DNA from: Amycolatopsis orientalis DSM 40040 = KCTC 9412 | Lineage (GTDB): Bacteria; Actinomycetota; Actinomycetes; Mycobacteriales; Pseudonocardiaceae | Length of the DNA: 64,000 nucleotides | Assembly (NCBI RefSeq): GCF_000478275.1 | Contig: NZ_ASJB01000077.1 | Location: forward strand, 89,740 to 153,739 | Reading direction: 5' to 3' | Shown here: piece after piece, positions 33,764-42,737 of the stretch | Position numbering within the stretch: the stretch's first letter is position 1 | How the letters are laid out: the number at the start of each line of letters is the position of its first letter | Position numbers and translations under genes: made by a program | Notes under the pieces: generated by a model | Databases searched by the model: none | Told to the model about the DNA's origin: nothing | The model's input: the letters and a program-made list of their open reading frames with translations, nothing else

Positions 33764-33841
33764 GTCGCCTTTAGCGGGCTAATCGCGCTCCGGTGCCGTG
33801 GGAGCCCCGGGGTCGCCTTTAGCGGGCTAATCGCGATCCGG
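33764..33841. repeat. Two direct copies of the palindromic repeat
   Basis: Copies start at 33764 and 33812 (48 bp apart). Both contain CGCCTTTAGCGGGCTAATCG and differ by one base over 30. Confidence 0.85.
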
Positions 33842-33853
33842 GCGGGACGTCGC

Positions 33854-33880
33854 GGGAGCAAGGGACCTTTGCTATCGCCC
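33854..33880. repeat. Second repeat family, copy overlapping the chorismate mutase stop
   Basis: Contains AGGGACCTTTGCTATCGCCC, an inverted and slightly diverged copy of the element at 25144 and 61781. Its right end provides the TAG stop and last two codons of the chorismate mutase gene. Confidence 0.7.
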
Positions 33881-34159
33881 CAGCCTGCCCCGGCCCAGGT
33901 TCAGCAGCGCCATCGCGAGCTGCCGCCCCTCCGGCCCGAGTTCGCGGTAGCGGGCCAGCACGTCCATCTCGCGGTTGTAGACGATCCTAGTGCCGCCCGC
34001 GGCCATCCTGGCGGCGCCGATCGTCTTGGACACCTCGACACGGCGTTTGACCAGGCGCAGGATCTCGCTGTCGAGCCAGTCGATCTCCTTCCGGAGCTCG
34101 CCGATCTCTTCGGCGGTGGCGGCGGGTTCTTCGGCATCCGGCTTCTGCGTGGTGTTCAT
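33872..34159 (-). CDS. aroQ: Chorismate mutase, AroQ class
   Basis: This enzyme converts chorismate to prephenate for phenylalanine and tyrosine synthesis. The 95-residue all-helical protein closely follows the M. tuberculosis Rv0948c pattern: LRKEIDWLDSEILRLVKRR, VSKTIGAARMAAGGTRIVYN, then MALLNLGRGRLGR at the end. In that family the Arg-rich C-terminus contacts the partner DAHP synthase (AroG), which activates the weak mutase; this probably applies here. It is divergent in context from uvrD, as in mycobacteria. The stop lies inside a repeat element. Confidence 0.93.
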   Translation of the reverse strand: MNTTQKPDAEEPAATAEEIGELRKEIDWLDSEILRLVKRRVEVSKTIGAARMAAGGTRIVYNREMDVLARYRELGPEGRQLAMALLNLGRGRLGR

Positions 34160-34204
34160 CGGGACCTCTCTTCGGTCCGGATTCCCTGCTGGCCCCCGGA
34201 ACGG

Positions 34205-34240
34205 CGAAAGCCCCGGGTCCGCGTGGACTCCGGGGCTTCG
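34205..34240 (-). terminator. Terminator after the DUF1707 gene
   Basis: Arms CGAAAGCCCCGG (34205-34216) and CCGGGGCTTCG (34230-34240), with one bulged A, separate the DUF1707 gene from the chorismate mutase gene. Confidence 0.65.
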
Positions 34241-34330
34241 GGTGATGGCGTTTCGGGCACTACGCGATCACGGGAGCCGGTGTCCGGATCCCGTAAAAAA
34301 ATCGGAACGCGTGGTGCTGCACGCCGATCA

Positions 34331-34750
34331 TTATGCCACAGCGACGCCGTCACGCGGTCGGAAGCCGCGACGGGCTCCGCGCACCCGCGCGTGCACGAGC
34401 ACGCTCATCGCGAGCCAGAACATCGGCATGGCCGGCCAGAAGAACGGCACGCCCGAAACCGTCCAGCGGACGATGAGCAGCACCGAAAGCACGACGGCAA
34501 TCGCGAGATGCACCCGCACCGCCGGATGCCCGAAGGCGACCGGACGCCGTTTCGGCGCGGGTCGCGGCAGGTCCGAGGTGAGCGCCTCGAGTTCGTCCGT
34601 GTACTTGGTGGAATACACAGTGCCGAGCCGCTCTTCTACTTCTTCGAGGGTGAGCCGGCCTTCGCCGCCGGCGGCCTGGATGAGCGAGGCGACCCGCTCC
34701 CGGTCGGTGTCGGCTGCCCTGAGCCGGGAGGGAATTCCGTTGGTGTCCAT
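34331..34750 (-). CDS. DUF1707-domain membrane protein
   Basis: This 139-residue protein has an N-terminal DUF1707 (SHOCT-like) domain (about residues 8-60: LRAADTDRERVASLIQAAGG and LTLEEVEERLGTVYSTKYTD) followed by two membrane helices (about 78-95 and 100-118). The function is unknown; such proteins are common near stress-response genes. ATG 34750 gives MDTNGIPSRL, the usual start of the domain. It diverges from uvrD with about 90 bp between the starts. Confidence 0.88.
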   Translation of the reverse strand: MDTNGIPSRLRAADTDRERVASLIQAAGGEGRLTLEEVEERLGTVYSTKYTDELEALTSDLPRPAPKRRPVAFGHPAVRVHLAIAVVLSVLLIVRWTVSGVPFFWPAMPMFWLAMSVLVHARVRGARRGFRPRDGVAVA

Positions 34751-34840
34751 GGCATCCGATCCTCCGCCGCGAACACCGCCCGCGCGTCGGGCGGCAGGCG
34801 ACAACAGCGCCTACGCCCGGCGCTGTAGCGTGGACCGGCG

Positions 34841-37249
34841 ATGAACACCCTCTTCGATCTCCCAGCGGACGGTCCGGCCAAGTCCCGGCACACGGACCTG
34901 CTCGACGACCTGAACCCGGCACAGCGCGAAGCCGTGACCCACGCGGGCTCGCCGCTGCTCGTCGTGGCGGGCGCGGGTTCGGGCAAGACCCGGGTGCTGA
35001 CCCGGCGGATCGCGTACCTGCTGGCCGAACGGGACGTGCATCCCGGCCAGATCATGGCGATCACGTTCACCAACAAGGCGGCCGCGGAGATGCGGGAGCG
35101 GGTGAGCGACCTCGTCGGCCGCCGCGCGAACGCCATGTGGGTGTCGACGTTCCACTCCATGTGCGTGCGGATCCTGCGCCGTGAGGCCAAAACGCTGGAG
35201 ATGTCGTCGAGTTTCTCGATCTACGACTCGGACGACACGAAGCGGCTCATCACGCTCGTCGCCCGTGACCTCGACATCGACCCGAAGCGGTACGCGGCCC
35301 GCACACTGGCCGTGCACATCTCGAACCTCAAGAACGAACTCGTCGACCCGGAGACGGCGTCGTCGAACGCGGCCAACGACCTGGAGCGCCGGGTCGCCGA
35401 GGTCTACGTCGAGTACCAGCGCCGGCTCAACCAGGCCAACGCGTTCGACTTCGACGACCTCATCATGCGGACGGTCGAACTCCTGCAGACCTTCCCGGAC
35501 GTCGCCGAGTACTACCGGCGGCGGTTCCGGCACGTGCTGGTCGACGAGTACCAGGACACGAACCACGCGCAGTACACGCTGATCCGCGAACTGGTCGGCA
35601 CTGAGCCGAACGAGTCGGGCATCGAGCCCGCCGAACTGTGCGTCGTGGGTGACGCGGACCAGTCGATCTACGCCTTCCGCGGCGCGACCATCCGCAACAT
35701 CGAGGAATTCGAACGCGACTTCCCGAACGCGCGGACCGTGCTGCTGGAACAGAACTACCGCTCGACCCAGACGATCCTCTCAGCGGCGAACGGGGTCATC
35801 GCGCGTAACCCCAACAGGCGCGCGAAGCGGCTGTGGACCGACGCGGGCGACGGCGAGAAGATCGTCGGCTACGTCGCGGACAACGAGCACGACGAGGCCG
35901 CGTTCGTCGCGGGCGAGATCGACGCGCTGGCGGACAAGGGCGAAGCGGACTACTCCGACGTCGCGGTCTTCTACCGCACCAACAACCAGTCCCGCGTCTT
36001 CGAAGAGATCTTCATCCGCCTCGGCCTGCCCTACAAGGTCGTCGGCGGCGTGCGGTTCTACGAACGGCGCGAGGTCCGCGACATGCTCGCGTACCTGAGG
36101 GTGCTGGCGAACCCGGAGGACACGGTCAGCCTGCGCCGCGTCCTCAACGTCCCCAAACGCGGCATCGGGGATCGCGCCGAAGCGGTCATCGCGACCTACG
36201 CCGAGCGCGAGCGCATCTCGTTCGCGCAGGCGTTGCGCGGGGCCGTCAACGGCGAGGTGCCGCTGCTGAACCCGCGCTCCGCCAAGGCGATCACCGGTTT
36301 CGTCGAGCTGCTGGACGAACTCGGCGAGGTCGTCGAGAGCGGCGCCGAGGTCGCCGACATCCTCGAAGCGGTCCTGGAGCGCACGGGCTACCGCGCGGAA
36401 CTCGAGGAGTCCGACGACCCGCAGGACGCGTCGCGGGTGGAGAACCTGACGGAACTCGTCACCGTCGCGCGGGAGTTCACCGAATTCACCGCCGAGGTCG
36501 CCGGTCCGGACGGCGAGCTGCCCGAGGCCGAACCCGGAGTCCCGGAGCCGGGCTCGCTGCCCGCCTTCCTGGAACGGGTCTCGCTGGTGGCGGACGCGGA
36601 CTCGATCCCCGCGGCCGACGGCGGCGAAGACGGGGACGGGCACGACGCGGGGGTGGTCACGTTGATGACCGTGCACACCGCGAAGGGCCTCGAATACCCC
36701 GTCGTCTTCTGCACGGGCTGGGAAGACGGGATCTTCCCGCATATGCGCGCCCTCGGTGACCCGACCGAACTGGCCGAAGAACGACGGCTCGCCTACGTCG
36801 CGATCACGCGCGCCAGGAAGCGGCTGTACGTCTCCCGGTCGATGGTGCGCTCCGCCTGGGGACAGCCGCAGATGAACCCGGCTTCGCGGTTCCTGGACGA
36901 GCTTCCGGGCGAGCTGGTCGATTGGCGCAGGCTCGCGCCGTCGTCGTCCTCCGGTGGTTTCGGTTCTTCGGGCGGCTCGCCGCGCGCCGCGACGACCTGG
37001 GGCCGCCGCGGTGGCGGCACCTCGTCGCCGTCGGGTTCGACGGGTACGAGCCCGTTCGGCAAGGGCTGGAAGGACACCGTCGCGCTCAAGCTCGACGTCG
37101 GTGACAGGGTCAGCCACGACAAGTACGGGCTCGGGACCGTCGTCGCCTGCGACGGGGCCGGGCCGCGGGCCACCGCGACCATCGACTTCGGTGCCGCCGG
37201 CAAGGTCCGGCTGATGCTCATCGGCAGCGTCCCGATGGTCAAACTCTAG
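34841..37249 (+). CDS. pcrA: ATP-dependent DNA helicase UvrD/PcrA
   Basis: This superfamily 1A 3'-5' helicase acts in nucleotide excision repair and replication-fork maintenance. It has 802 residues. Motifs seen: Walker A GAGSGKT (44-50), motif II DEYQDTN, motif III QSIYAFRGA, motif IV YRSTQTIL, VTLMTVHTAKGLE (motif V) and VAITRARK (motif VI). A Gly/Ser linker leads to a Tudor-like C-terminal domain (KLDVGDRVSHDKYGLGTVV) used for RNA polymerase contact in PcrA. It corresponds to M. tuberculosis Rv0949, in the same neighbourhood. Confidence 0.96.
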   Translation: MNTLFDLPADGPAKSRHTDLLDDLNPAQREAVTHAGSPLLVVAGAGSGKTRVLTRRIAYLLAERDVHPGQIMAITFTNKAAAEMRERVSDLVGRRANAMWVSTFHSMCVRILRREAKTLEMSSSFSIYDSDDTKRLITLVARDLDIDPKRYAARTLAVHISNLKNELVDPETASSNAANDLERRVAEVYVEYQRRLNQANAFDFDDLIMRTVELLQTFPDVAEYYRRRFRHVLVDEYQDTNHAQYTLIRELVGTEPNESGIEPAELCVVGDADQSIYAFRGATIRNIEEFERDFPNARTVLLEQNYRSTQTILSAANGVIARNPNRRAKRLWTDAGDGEKIVGYVADNEHDEAAFVAGEIDALADKGEADYSDVAVFYRTNNQSRVFEEIFIRLGLPYKVVGGVRFYERREVRDMLAYLRVLANPEDTVSLRRVLNVPKRGIGDRAEAVIATYAERERISFAQALRGAVNGEVPLLNPRSAKAITGFVELLDELGEVVESGAEVADILEAVLERTGYRAELEESDDPQDASRVENLTELVTVAREFTEFTAEVAGPDGELPEAEPGVPEPGSLPAFLERVSLVADADSIPAADGGEDGDGHDAGVVTLMTVHTAKGLEYPVVFCTGWEDGIFPHMRALGDPTELAEERRLAYVAITRARKRLYVSRSMVRSAWGQPQMNPASRFLDELPGELVDWRRLAPSSSSGGFGSSGGSPRAATTWGRRGGGTSSPSGSTGTSPFGKGWKDTVALKLDVGDRVSHDKYGLGTVVACDGAGPRATATIDFGAAGKVRLMLIGSVPMVKL

Positions 37250-37386
37250 CCCTGACCTGCGCTTTCGTCCCCGCGTCCGAAAACTGTCGGACCCTTCCCG
37301 TATACCTGTGTCATCGAACACGAGTTCGATGCGCTGGGGTATGCTGGACAAGCCGGTGTGCCCCGATCAGGGAGGGGGCGCACGGT

Positions 37387-37731
37387 GTGGACGGGGTCTT
37401 GTTTGGGGTTCTCGCGGGTGGGGTACTGGAGTACTTGCGGGGTGTTGAAAAAGGGGCGGGGCCGGATCGGGGTCCGGAACCGCCGGAAGTGCTCAGGCTG
37501 GTCGCGGCCTGGCGCGCGTTACTGCGGATGCACGAGCCGGACGGGGTCGGCCGATGCGTCGTATGCGGGCACGCGCGGCTGTTCGGGCCGCGGCCAGCCG
37601 GGTGCCGGGGTCCTTCGCGGGGAATCTTCGCCGGATGGCTGCCGATCAGACGGCGCCCGGTGGGTCTCTGCACGGTGTGGCAGGTCGCCGTGGGGTACTT
37701 CATCCGAAGAACGCCTGACGGCGTCGCGTGA
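37387..37731 (+). CDS. Hypothetical protein with Cys-rich zinc-ribbon-like segment
   Basis: This 114-residue protein of unknown function has a helical N-terminus (FGVLAGGVLEYLR, then VLRLVAAWRALLRMHEPD). A cysteine-bearing region (CVVCG, then single Cys in AGCRG and LCTVWQVAVG) could bind zinc. GTG 37387 follows AGGGAGG about 12 bp upstream, supporting expression. It lies between uvrD and the convergent M23 peptidase gene. Similar W-R-x-LL-x-HEPD proteins occur in actinobacteria by my recollection, so I favour a real gene. Confidence 0.6.
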   Translation: MDGVLFGVLAGGVLEYLRGVEKGAGPDRGPEPPEVLRLVAAWRALLRMHEPDGVGRCVVCGHARLFGPRPAGCRGPSRGIFAGWLPIRRRPVGLCTVWQVAVGYFIRRTPDGVA

Positions 37732-37822
37732 GGGCGCTGAGGGCGCGGAAAGCCGGACCTGCTCGGAGCCGGAGGACCTACGACGCTTCCCGGGCCCGGA
37801 GTCAGGGCACACAGCGGAGATC

Positions 37823-37868
37823 CTGAAGGCGCGCCAGAGCGCCGTTGCCCGGCGCGCGTGTGCTTCAG
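37823..37868 (-). terminator. Hairpin downstream of the M23 gene
   Basis: CTGAAGGCGCGCC (37823-37835) can pair with GGCGCGC and CTTCAG (ending 37868), with small internal loops. It lies 39 bp beyond the M23 stop. Confidence 0.5.
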
Positions 37869-37906
37869 GCGGGATTACCGGTGTAGCGGTGGGGAAAGAG
37901 GCTCGA

Positions 37907-38740
37907 TCAGCCGACGTTGACGCCACGGGCGGCGAGCCACGGGCGCGGGTCGATCTTCTTCGTGCCGTTCTGCCACACCTCGAAGTGCAGGTGCGGGCCG
38001 GTGCTCTGGCCGCGGTTGCCGACCTCGGCGATCTCCTCGCCGCACTTGACCTTCTGGCCTTCGCGGACGGAGAACGAGTTCATGTGGCCGTAGACGTGGA
38101 TCGTGCCGTCGGCGAGCTGGACCTTGACCCAGAGACCGAAACCGCTGGCCGGGCCGGCCTCGATGACCGTGCCGTCGGAGGCCGCGACGATCGGGGTGCC
38201 GATCGGGGCCGCGATGTCGATGCCGAGGTGGCTCGTGCCCCACCGGGCGCCGAAGCCCGAGGTGAAGGTGCCCTTGGCGGGCATGCAGGTCTTGGGCCGC
38301 TTGGCCTCTTCGGCCGCCTTGCGGGCCGCTTCGGCCTCACGCTTGACGCGGGCCTGGGTGATGCTGCTGTTCTCCGAGAGCTTCTGGGCTTCGGCGGAGG
38401 CGTTCGTCGAGTGGCTGGTCGGCAGCAACTCGGGGGCGCCACCACCGGCTCCGCCGCCGAGGGCGAACGAAGCGCTCGCGTCCTGGGTGCTGGCCAGCGG
38501 GGTGACGGCGGCGTCGGAGGATTCCGAAACGGACTTCAGGGTCTGCCCGGCAGCGGCGGCCGCGAAGGCGCCGGCAGCGACGGCTGCGACCACGACACGG
38601 CCGCGAAGAGCCGAGGACGGGGGCGACAGGCGGTGCGAGCCCCGGACGCGGACGACCGCACCATCCAGTGCGTTCTCGAGCGCCGGGGAAGGAGCTTGGC
38701 CGCCGGGGGAGCGGTGTGAAGCCAAGACGGGGCCTTCCAT
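37907..38740 (-). CDS. Secreted M23 (LytM) metallopeptidase
   Basis: This cell-wall endopeptidase-like protein has 277 residues, corresponding to M. tuberculosis Rv0950c. A basic N-terminus and membrane/signal segment (about 46-66) are followed by a coiled, Ala/Glu/Lys-rich stretch (about 120-150) and a C-terminal M23 domain. Zinc ligands are visible in TSHLGIDIAAPIG, YGHMNS and GPHLHFEVW. It may cleave peptidoglycan cross-links. The N-terminal 45 residues are cytosolic and Pro-rich. Its upstream gap of about 500 bp is long and contains repeats. Confidence 0.92.
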   Translation of the reverse strand: MEGPVLASHRSPGGQAPSPALENALDGAVVRVRGSHRLSPPSSALRGRVVVAAVAAGAFAAAAAGQTLKSVSESSDAAVTPLASTQDASASFALGGGAGGGAPELLPTSHSTNASAEAQKLSENSSITQARVKREAEAARKAAEEAKRPKTCMPAKGTFTSGFGARWGTSHLGIDIAAPIGTPIVAASDGTVIEAGPASGFGLWVKVQLADGTIHVYGHMNSFSVREGQKVKCGEEIAEVGNRGQSTGPHLHFEVWQNGTKKIDPRPWLAARGVNVG

Positions 38741-39245
38741 GTTCGGGGAGTCTGATCAAGAGCCCGGGCGGGGGAACCCGGTGAACGACCTCGGGGGTGG
38801 TTCGTTCGTTGCTCTCATTCGTGATCTGACTGTAATGGGGACGCGGGAACAGTAACGAAGCGGTACCCCGATCAGCAAGATCTGAGGCCGTCCTCGGCCG
38901 ATCGGGCGACGGCGATCTGGCCGTTATCCAGTGAATATTACCCAAAGTTAAAGGAGGTTTACTCGTAACCTTGTGACTTGCGTTACAAGATCATGCGGCC
39001 GTTCGGGGGTACCGGAGGGTCGGGAAGGAGGCGACGGGGGAAATAACCGGTTGCCGAGAGGCGTTGAAGGAGGTTTATCCGCCGTCGGTCCCTGCGGGAC
39101 CTGCTGTGTCCTTGTGACGACCCACTGTGACCTGCCGTCGACGTGCCCGGACATGCCGCCGTGACGCACGGCGACCCTCTTCCCGAGTTACCGCCCCGGC
39201 CTGCTGTCGCGCCGGTGCGGGCCCGGCTTGCTAGCGTCGCCGTCG
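38741..39245. other. Long divergent gap upstream of the M23 gene
   Basis: No gene is evident in 505 bp. It holds an 11-base direct repeat AAGGAGGTTTA at 38951 and 39067, an inverted repeat GTAAC (38965) / GTTAC (38982), and a relatively AT-rich patch at 38925-38965. I looked for the c-di-AMP riboswitch that often precedes wall hydrolases and did not find it. Promoters of both flanking genes presumably lie here. Confidence 0.5.
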
Positions 39246-41093
39246 ATGACTTCGCGCTCACGGCCCCCTGGTGACGATTCCGCGGAACCCGCGGAATCCG
39301 CCGGGCAGTCCGTCCCCGGGACAGCCTCCGCCGAACTTCTCCGGAGCGAACCGGGTGCCCGCCCGCGAGCGCTCGTGCTGTCGGCGGGGCTGGTGTCGGC
39401 CGGTGCGGTCGCGCTGGCCGCCGGCGCGCTGCTGCCCGTCGTCCGGGCCGGTTCGCCCGGATTCACCGCCTGGCCGGTGCTGGTCGTGCTGGCCTTGGCG
39501 CCCGCGGCGGCCGTGCTCCACGCGGTGGTGACGGGACGTGCCGGGCTCGCCTCCGGGCTGGTGCTCGGCCTGACCGCGCTCGCGCCCGGACGGTTGCTGC
39601 TGGATCTGCAGCTGCTCGCGGACGGATCGCTCGCCGCGCGGCCGGAACTGTTCCTCGCCGATCGCCTGCTGGCGCTGCCGCCCGCCGGGCCGGGGCTGTG
39701 GGCGCTGGTGGCGGGCCACCTGCTGACCCTCGCCGCCGGCGCGTTCGCCGCGGGCACCGCCCGCGACGAGGCGGAACTGGCGGGCGAACTCGACGGGCGG
39801 CGGCGCTGGCGGCTGCTCGGTCCGGTCCTCGGCGTGGTGGGCGGGCTCGGCCTGCTGCTCCCGCCGTTGGGGTCGGGCAACGCGTATCTCCTCGCCAAGA
39901 ACGCCTTCGAGGGCCCGACGGTCGCGATGGCCGGGTACCTGCTGCTCGCGGCCTTGCTCCCGCTGACCGTGCTCGTGGCGGTGAGTTCGCCCTCGGCCGG
40001 GGTCGGCAAGGGCGGGTTCGCCGGAGCGGCGCTGGCGGCGCTCGCGGTCGGCGTACCGCAGGTTCTCGCGGGGCTGATCGTGGACAGGCTCTCGGTCGCG
40101 CCGGGTTCGGTCGTGGTGACTCTCGCGGGTTTGGCGCTGCTCGGGCTGGCCTTCACCCGGTTCGACGGCGCGGAGGCCGGTGAGGCGGCCACCGGGGATC
40201 TGGCCGGTGAGGCCAGGCTGCCCGGACTGTTCTGGTGGCGGCTGGCCACCGGTGCGCTGGCACTGCTCGCCGCCGTGTCCGCGGTCGTGGGCGCGCTGAC
40301 CCCGGTACTGAAGGCCAACGGTGCGACGCCCGTCCCGGAGACGCCGGCGCGCTGGCTACTGCTCGGCGCCGCCGTCGTGCTCGCCGTACCGGCGCTGTTC
40401 GTCTTCGTGCCGAGGCTTTCGGCGTTCGCGAGGGGAGTCGTCGCGGCCACGTGGGTGGGCGTCGTCCTCGCGGGCGCGGCCGTGCTGAGCGCGGCCCTGT
40501 CCGTGACCGAGGACAAGGCGGTCGACCCCGCGTCGTTCGGTGTCGACCTCCCGGTGCTGCCGGACAAGATCGGCTTCTCGGCGGGCCCGGGCGTCACCTG
40601 GACCTTCATCTCCCTCGCGCTGGCGGCCGTGGCCGCGCTCACCGCCGTGATCACCGGGGTCGTGGAGCGTGACGACGATGCCGCCGACGCTGCCGACGAC
40701 GGCTCACGGACGAGCGGCAACGTGCTCACCCCGGTCGTCGCGGCGGCGGTGCTGGCGGTCGCCGCGTTCGGCACGCCCGTGTTCACCGCGCCCGGCTACA
40801 CCGCGCCGGGTCTGTGGTCGGACTTCGGCGCGGCGTCGTGGGGGCTGCTCGGCGCGCTCGCGGTCGTGCTCGGCCTGTACGCGCTCGTCGTGCGCTCCCG
40901 TCCGGTCGCGGCCGCGTCCGCGCTGACCGGTGCCGCGCTGGTACTCGGCCTGCGCGCGGCGGAGCTGCCGCTCGTCGGCTCGGAATACGACGGCGCTTCG
41001 GCGGGGATGGGGTTCTGGCTCGCGTTGAGCGCGGCCGTCGTCTCCTTCGTCGCGGCCGGGATGGCCGTCGCGGGTTCGAGGCGGTCCGGGTGA
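39246..41093 (+). CDS. Large polytopic membrane protein, unknown
   Basis: This 615-residue protein is dominated by about 14-16 hydrophobic helices, with an N-terminal cytosolic tail rich in Pro, Ser and Glu. A short acidic loop (VVERDDDAADAADD) lies around residue 470. No transporter signature is clear. ATG 39246 (MTSRSRPPG) was chosen; TTG 39228 is possible. Its stop overlaps the GTG of the next small gene, so the two are coupled. Mycobacterial synteny would place an uncharacterised protein here, between the M23 peptidase and sucC. Confidence 0.8.
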   Translation: MTSRSRPPGDDSAEPAESAGQSVPGTASAELLRSEPGARPRALVLSAGLVSAGAVALAAGALLPVVRAGSPGFTAWPVLVVLALAPAAAVLHAVVTGRAGLASGLVLGLTALAPGRLLLDLQLLADGSLAARPELFLADRLLALPPAGPGLWALVAGHLLTLAAGAFAAGTARDEAELAGELDGRRRWRLLGPVLGVVGGLGLLLPPLGSGNAYLLAKNAFEGPTVAMAGYLLLAALLPLTVLVAVSSPSAGVGKGGFAGAALAALAVGVPQVLAGLIVDRLSVAPGSVVVTLAGLALLGLAFTRFDGAEAGEAATGDLAGEARLPGLFWWRLATGALALLAAVSAVVGALTPVLKANGATPVPETPARWLLLGAAVVLAVPALFVFVPRLSAFARGVVAATWVGVVLAGAAVLSAALSVTEDKAVDPASFGVDLPVLPDKIGFSAGPGVTWTFISLALAAVAALTAVITGVVERDDDAADAADDGSRTSGNVLTPVVAAAVLAVAAFGTPVFTAPGYTAPGLWSDFGAASWGLLGALAVVLGLYALVVRSRPVAAASALTGAALVLGLRAAELPLVGSEYDGASAGMGFWLALSAAVVSFVAAGMAVAGSRRSG

Positions 41094-41449
41094 CACGTCG
41101 TCTCCTGCGCGTCGTGCTGGCCGAGTTCGACATCGCCGATGGCTCGGCCGTCGCGCTCGGGAGGCTGCTGCGCGACGACGGGGCCGAGGTCGTCTACTCC
41201 GGGCGTCTCGGCACCACCGACCAACTGGTCCGGACGGCCGAACAGGAGGATCCGGACATCCTCGGCGTCGTGCGGGGAGCGAGTGAGCCGGAAGGGCTCG
41301 CCGAAGCGCTCCCGGAGGTCCTTCTCTTCGCGGTCGGTAACGGGCCGAGCCGGTTCGAGAACGCCTTCGAAACGCTGGAAGAGGCGGCGAACTGGGTCTC
41401 CGGTGTGCGGTCTCACACCGTGGAAACACCGTCTGACCGCGTACGGTGA
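41090..41449 (+). CDS. Cobalamin-binding-domain-like protein
   Basis: This 119-residue protein has the fold pattern of the B12-binding domain of methylmalonyl-CoA mutase: RLLRVVLAEFDIADGSAVAL, LRDDGAEVVYSGRL, then TAEQEDPDILGVV. The cobalamin-ligand motif DxHxxG is absent (FDIADGS), so it probably does not bind B12 in the usual base-off way. GTG 41090 overlaps the stop of the membrane-protein gene. It lies upstream of sucCD, but a metabolic connection is speculative. Confidence 0.75.
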   Translation: MTRRLLRVVLAEFDIADGSAVALGRLLRDDGAEVVYSGRLGTTDQLVRTAEQEDPDILGVVRGASEPEGLAEALPEVLLFAVGNGPSRFENAFETLEEAANWVSGVRSHTVETPSDRVR

Positions 41450-41566
41450 CCGACTTCACCAGGTGCGGAGTCCCCTGCTTCTGCGCAGGTCGCTAACCTC
41501 GACTGGTCCGACAGCGCGGTCCGGCAACGGACCACCACAGTGGCGTGTCGTCAGGAGACTGGAGTA

Positions 41567-42736
41567 GTGGACCTCTACGAATACCAGGCGAGGGATCTCT
41601 TCGCCGCCCACGGAGTACCGGTTCTGCCGGGTGCCGTGGCAAACACCCCCGAAGAAGCCAAGGCCACCGCCGAGAAGATCGGCAACCAGGTCGTCATCAA
41701 GGCGCAGGTCAAGACCGGCGGCCGCGGCAAGGCCGGCGGCGTCAAGCTGGCCCAGACGCCCGACGAGGCCGCGGAGAAGGCCGAGGCGATCCTCGGTCTG
41801 GACATCAAGGGCCACATCACGCGTCGCGTGCTGGTGGCCGAAGCCTCGGACATCGCCGAGGAGTACTACTTCTCCTTCCTGCTGGACCGTGCGAACCGCA
41901 CCTTCCTCGCGATGGCTTCGGCCGAAGGCGGCGTGGAGATCGAGCAGCTGGCCGTCGAGCGTCCTGAGGCGCTCGCGAAGATCCCGGTCGACGCGATCAT
42001 CGGTGTCGACAAGGCGAAGGCCGTCGAGATCCTGACCGCGGGCAAGTTCCCGGAGAAGGTCATCGACGAGGCCGCCGACGTCGTCGTGAAGCTCTGGGAG
42101 ACCTTCGTCTCCGAGGACGCGACCCTGGTCGAGGTCAACCCGCTGGTCCGTGACCCGCAGGACAAGATCATCGCCCTCGACGGCAAGGTCACCCTCGACG
42201 AGAACGCCTCGTTCCGTCAGCCGGGCCACGAGGCCCTGGTCGACAAGGACGCGGAGAACCCGCTCGAGGCCAAGGCCAAGGCCAAGGACCTCAACTACGT
42301 CAAGCTCGACGGCGAGGTCGGCATCATCGGCAACGGCGCGGGCCTCGTGATGTCCACTTTGGACGTCGTGGCCTACGCGGGCGAGAAGCACGGCGGCGTC
42401 AAGCCCGCCAACTTCCTCGACATCGGCGGCGGCGCTTCGGCCGAGGTCATGGCGGCCGGGCTGGACGTCATCCTCAACGACACCGACGTGAAGAGCGTCT
42501 TCGTCAACGTCTTCGGCGGCATCACCGCTTGCGACGCGGTCGCGAACGGCATCGTCGAGGCGCTGAAGATCCTGGGCGACGAGGCCACCAAGCCGCTCGT
42601 CGTGCGGCTGGACGGCAACAACGTCGTCGAGGGTCGCCAGATCCTGGCCGACGCGAACCACCCGCTGGTCACCGTGGTGGACACAATGGACAACGCGGCC
42701 GACAAGGCCGCCGAGCTCGCCGCGGCAGGTGCGTGA
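41567..42736 (+). CDS. sucC: Succinate-CoA ligase (ADP-forming) beta subunit
   Basis: This is the beta chain of succinyl-CoA synthetase, which makes ATP or GTP from succinyl-CoA in the TCA cycle. It is 389 residues, the usual length. The N-terminal ATP-grasp starts MDLYEYQARDLFAAHGVPV with VIKAQVKTGGRGKAGGV. The C-terminal ligase domain contains GGGASAEVMAAGLDVIL and VFVNVFGGITACD. GTG 41567 is preceded by AGGAG; the longer frame from 41540 is not supported. sucD starts 1 bp after its stop. A TCCACTTTGGA motif lies inside the gene at 42353. Confidence 0.97.
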   Translation: MDLYEYQARDLFAAHGVPVLPGAVANTPEEAKATAEKIGNQVVIKAQVKTGGRGKAGGVKLAQTPDEAAEKAEAILGLDIKGHITRRVLVAEASDIAEEYYFSFLLDRANRTFLAMASAEGGVEIEQLAVERPEALAKIPVDAIIGVDKAKAVEILTAGKFPEKVIDEAADVVVKLWETFVSEDATLVEVNPLVRDPQDKIIALDGKVTLDENASFRQPGHEALVDKDAENPLEAKAKAKDLNYVKLDGEVGIIGNGAGLVMSTLDVVAYAGEKHGGVKPANFLDIGGGASAEVMAAGLDVILNDTDVKSVFVNVFGGITACDAVANGIVEALKILGDEATKPLVVRLDGNNVVEGRQILADANHPLVTVVDTMDNAADKAAELAAAGA

Positions 42737-42737
42737 G

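Noticed and set aside
38973..39164. Small ORF behind a perfect AAGGAGGT site
   Set aside because: Spacing to GTG 38973 is too long, composition is odd, and the second identical site has no ORF.
38741..39245. c-di-AMP (ydaO) riboswitch upstream of a wall hydrolase
   Set aside because: The conserved motifs of the actinobacterial class were not found on the minus strand.
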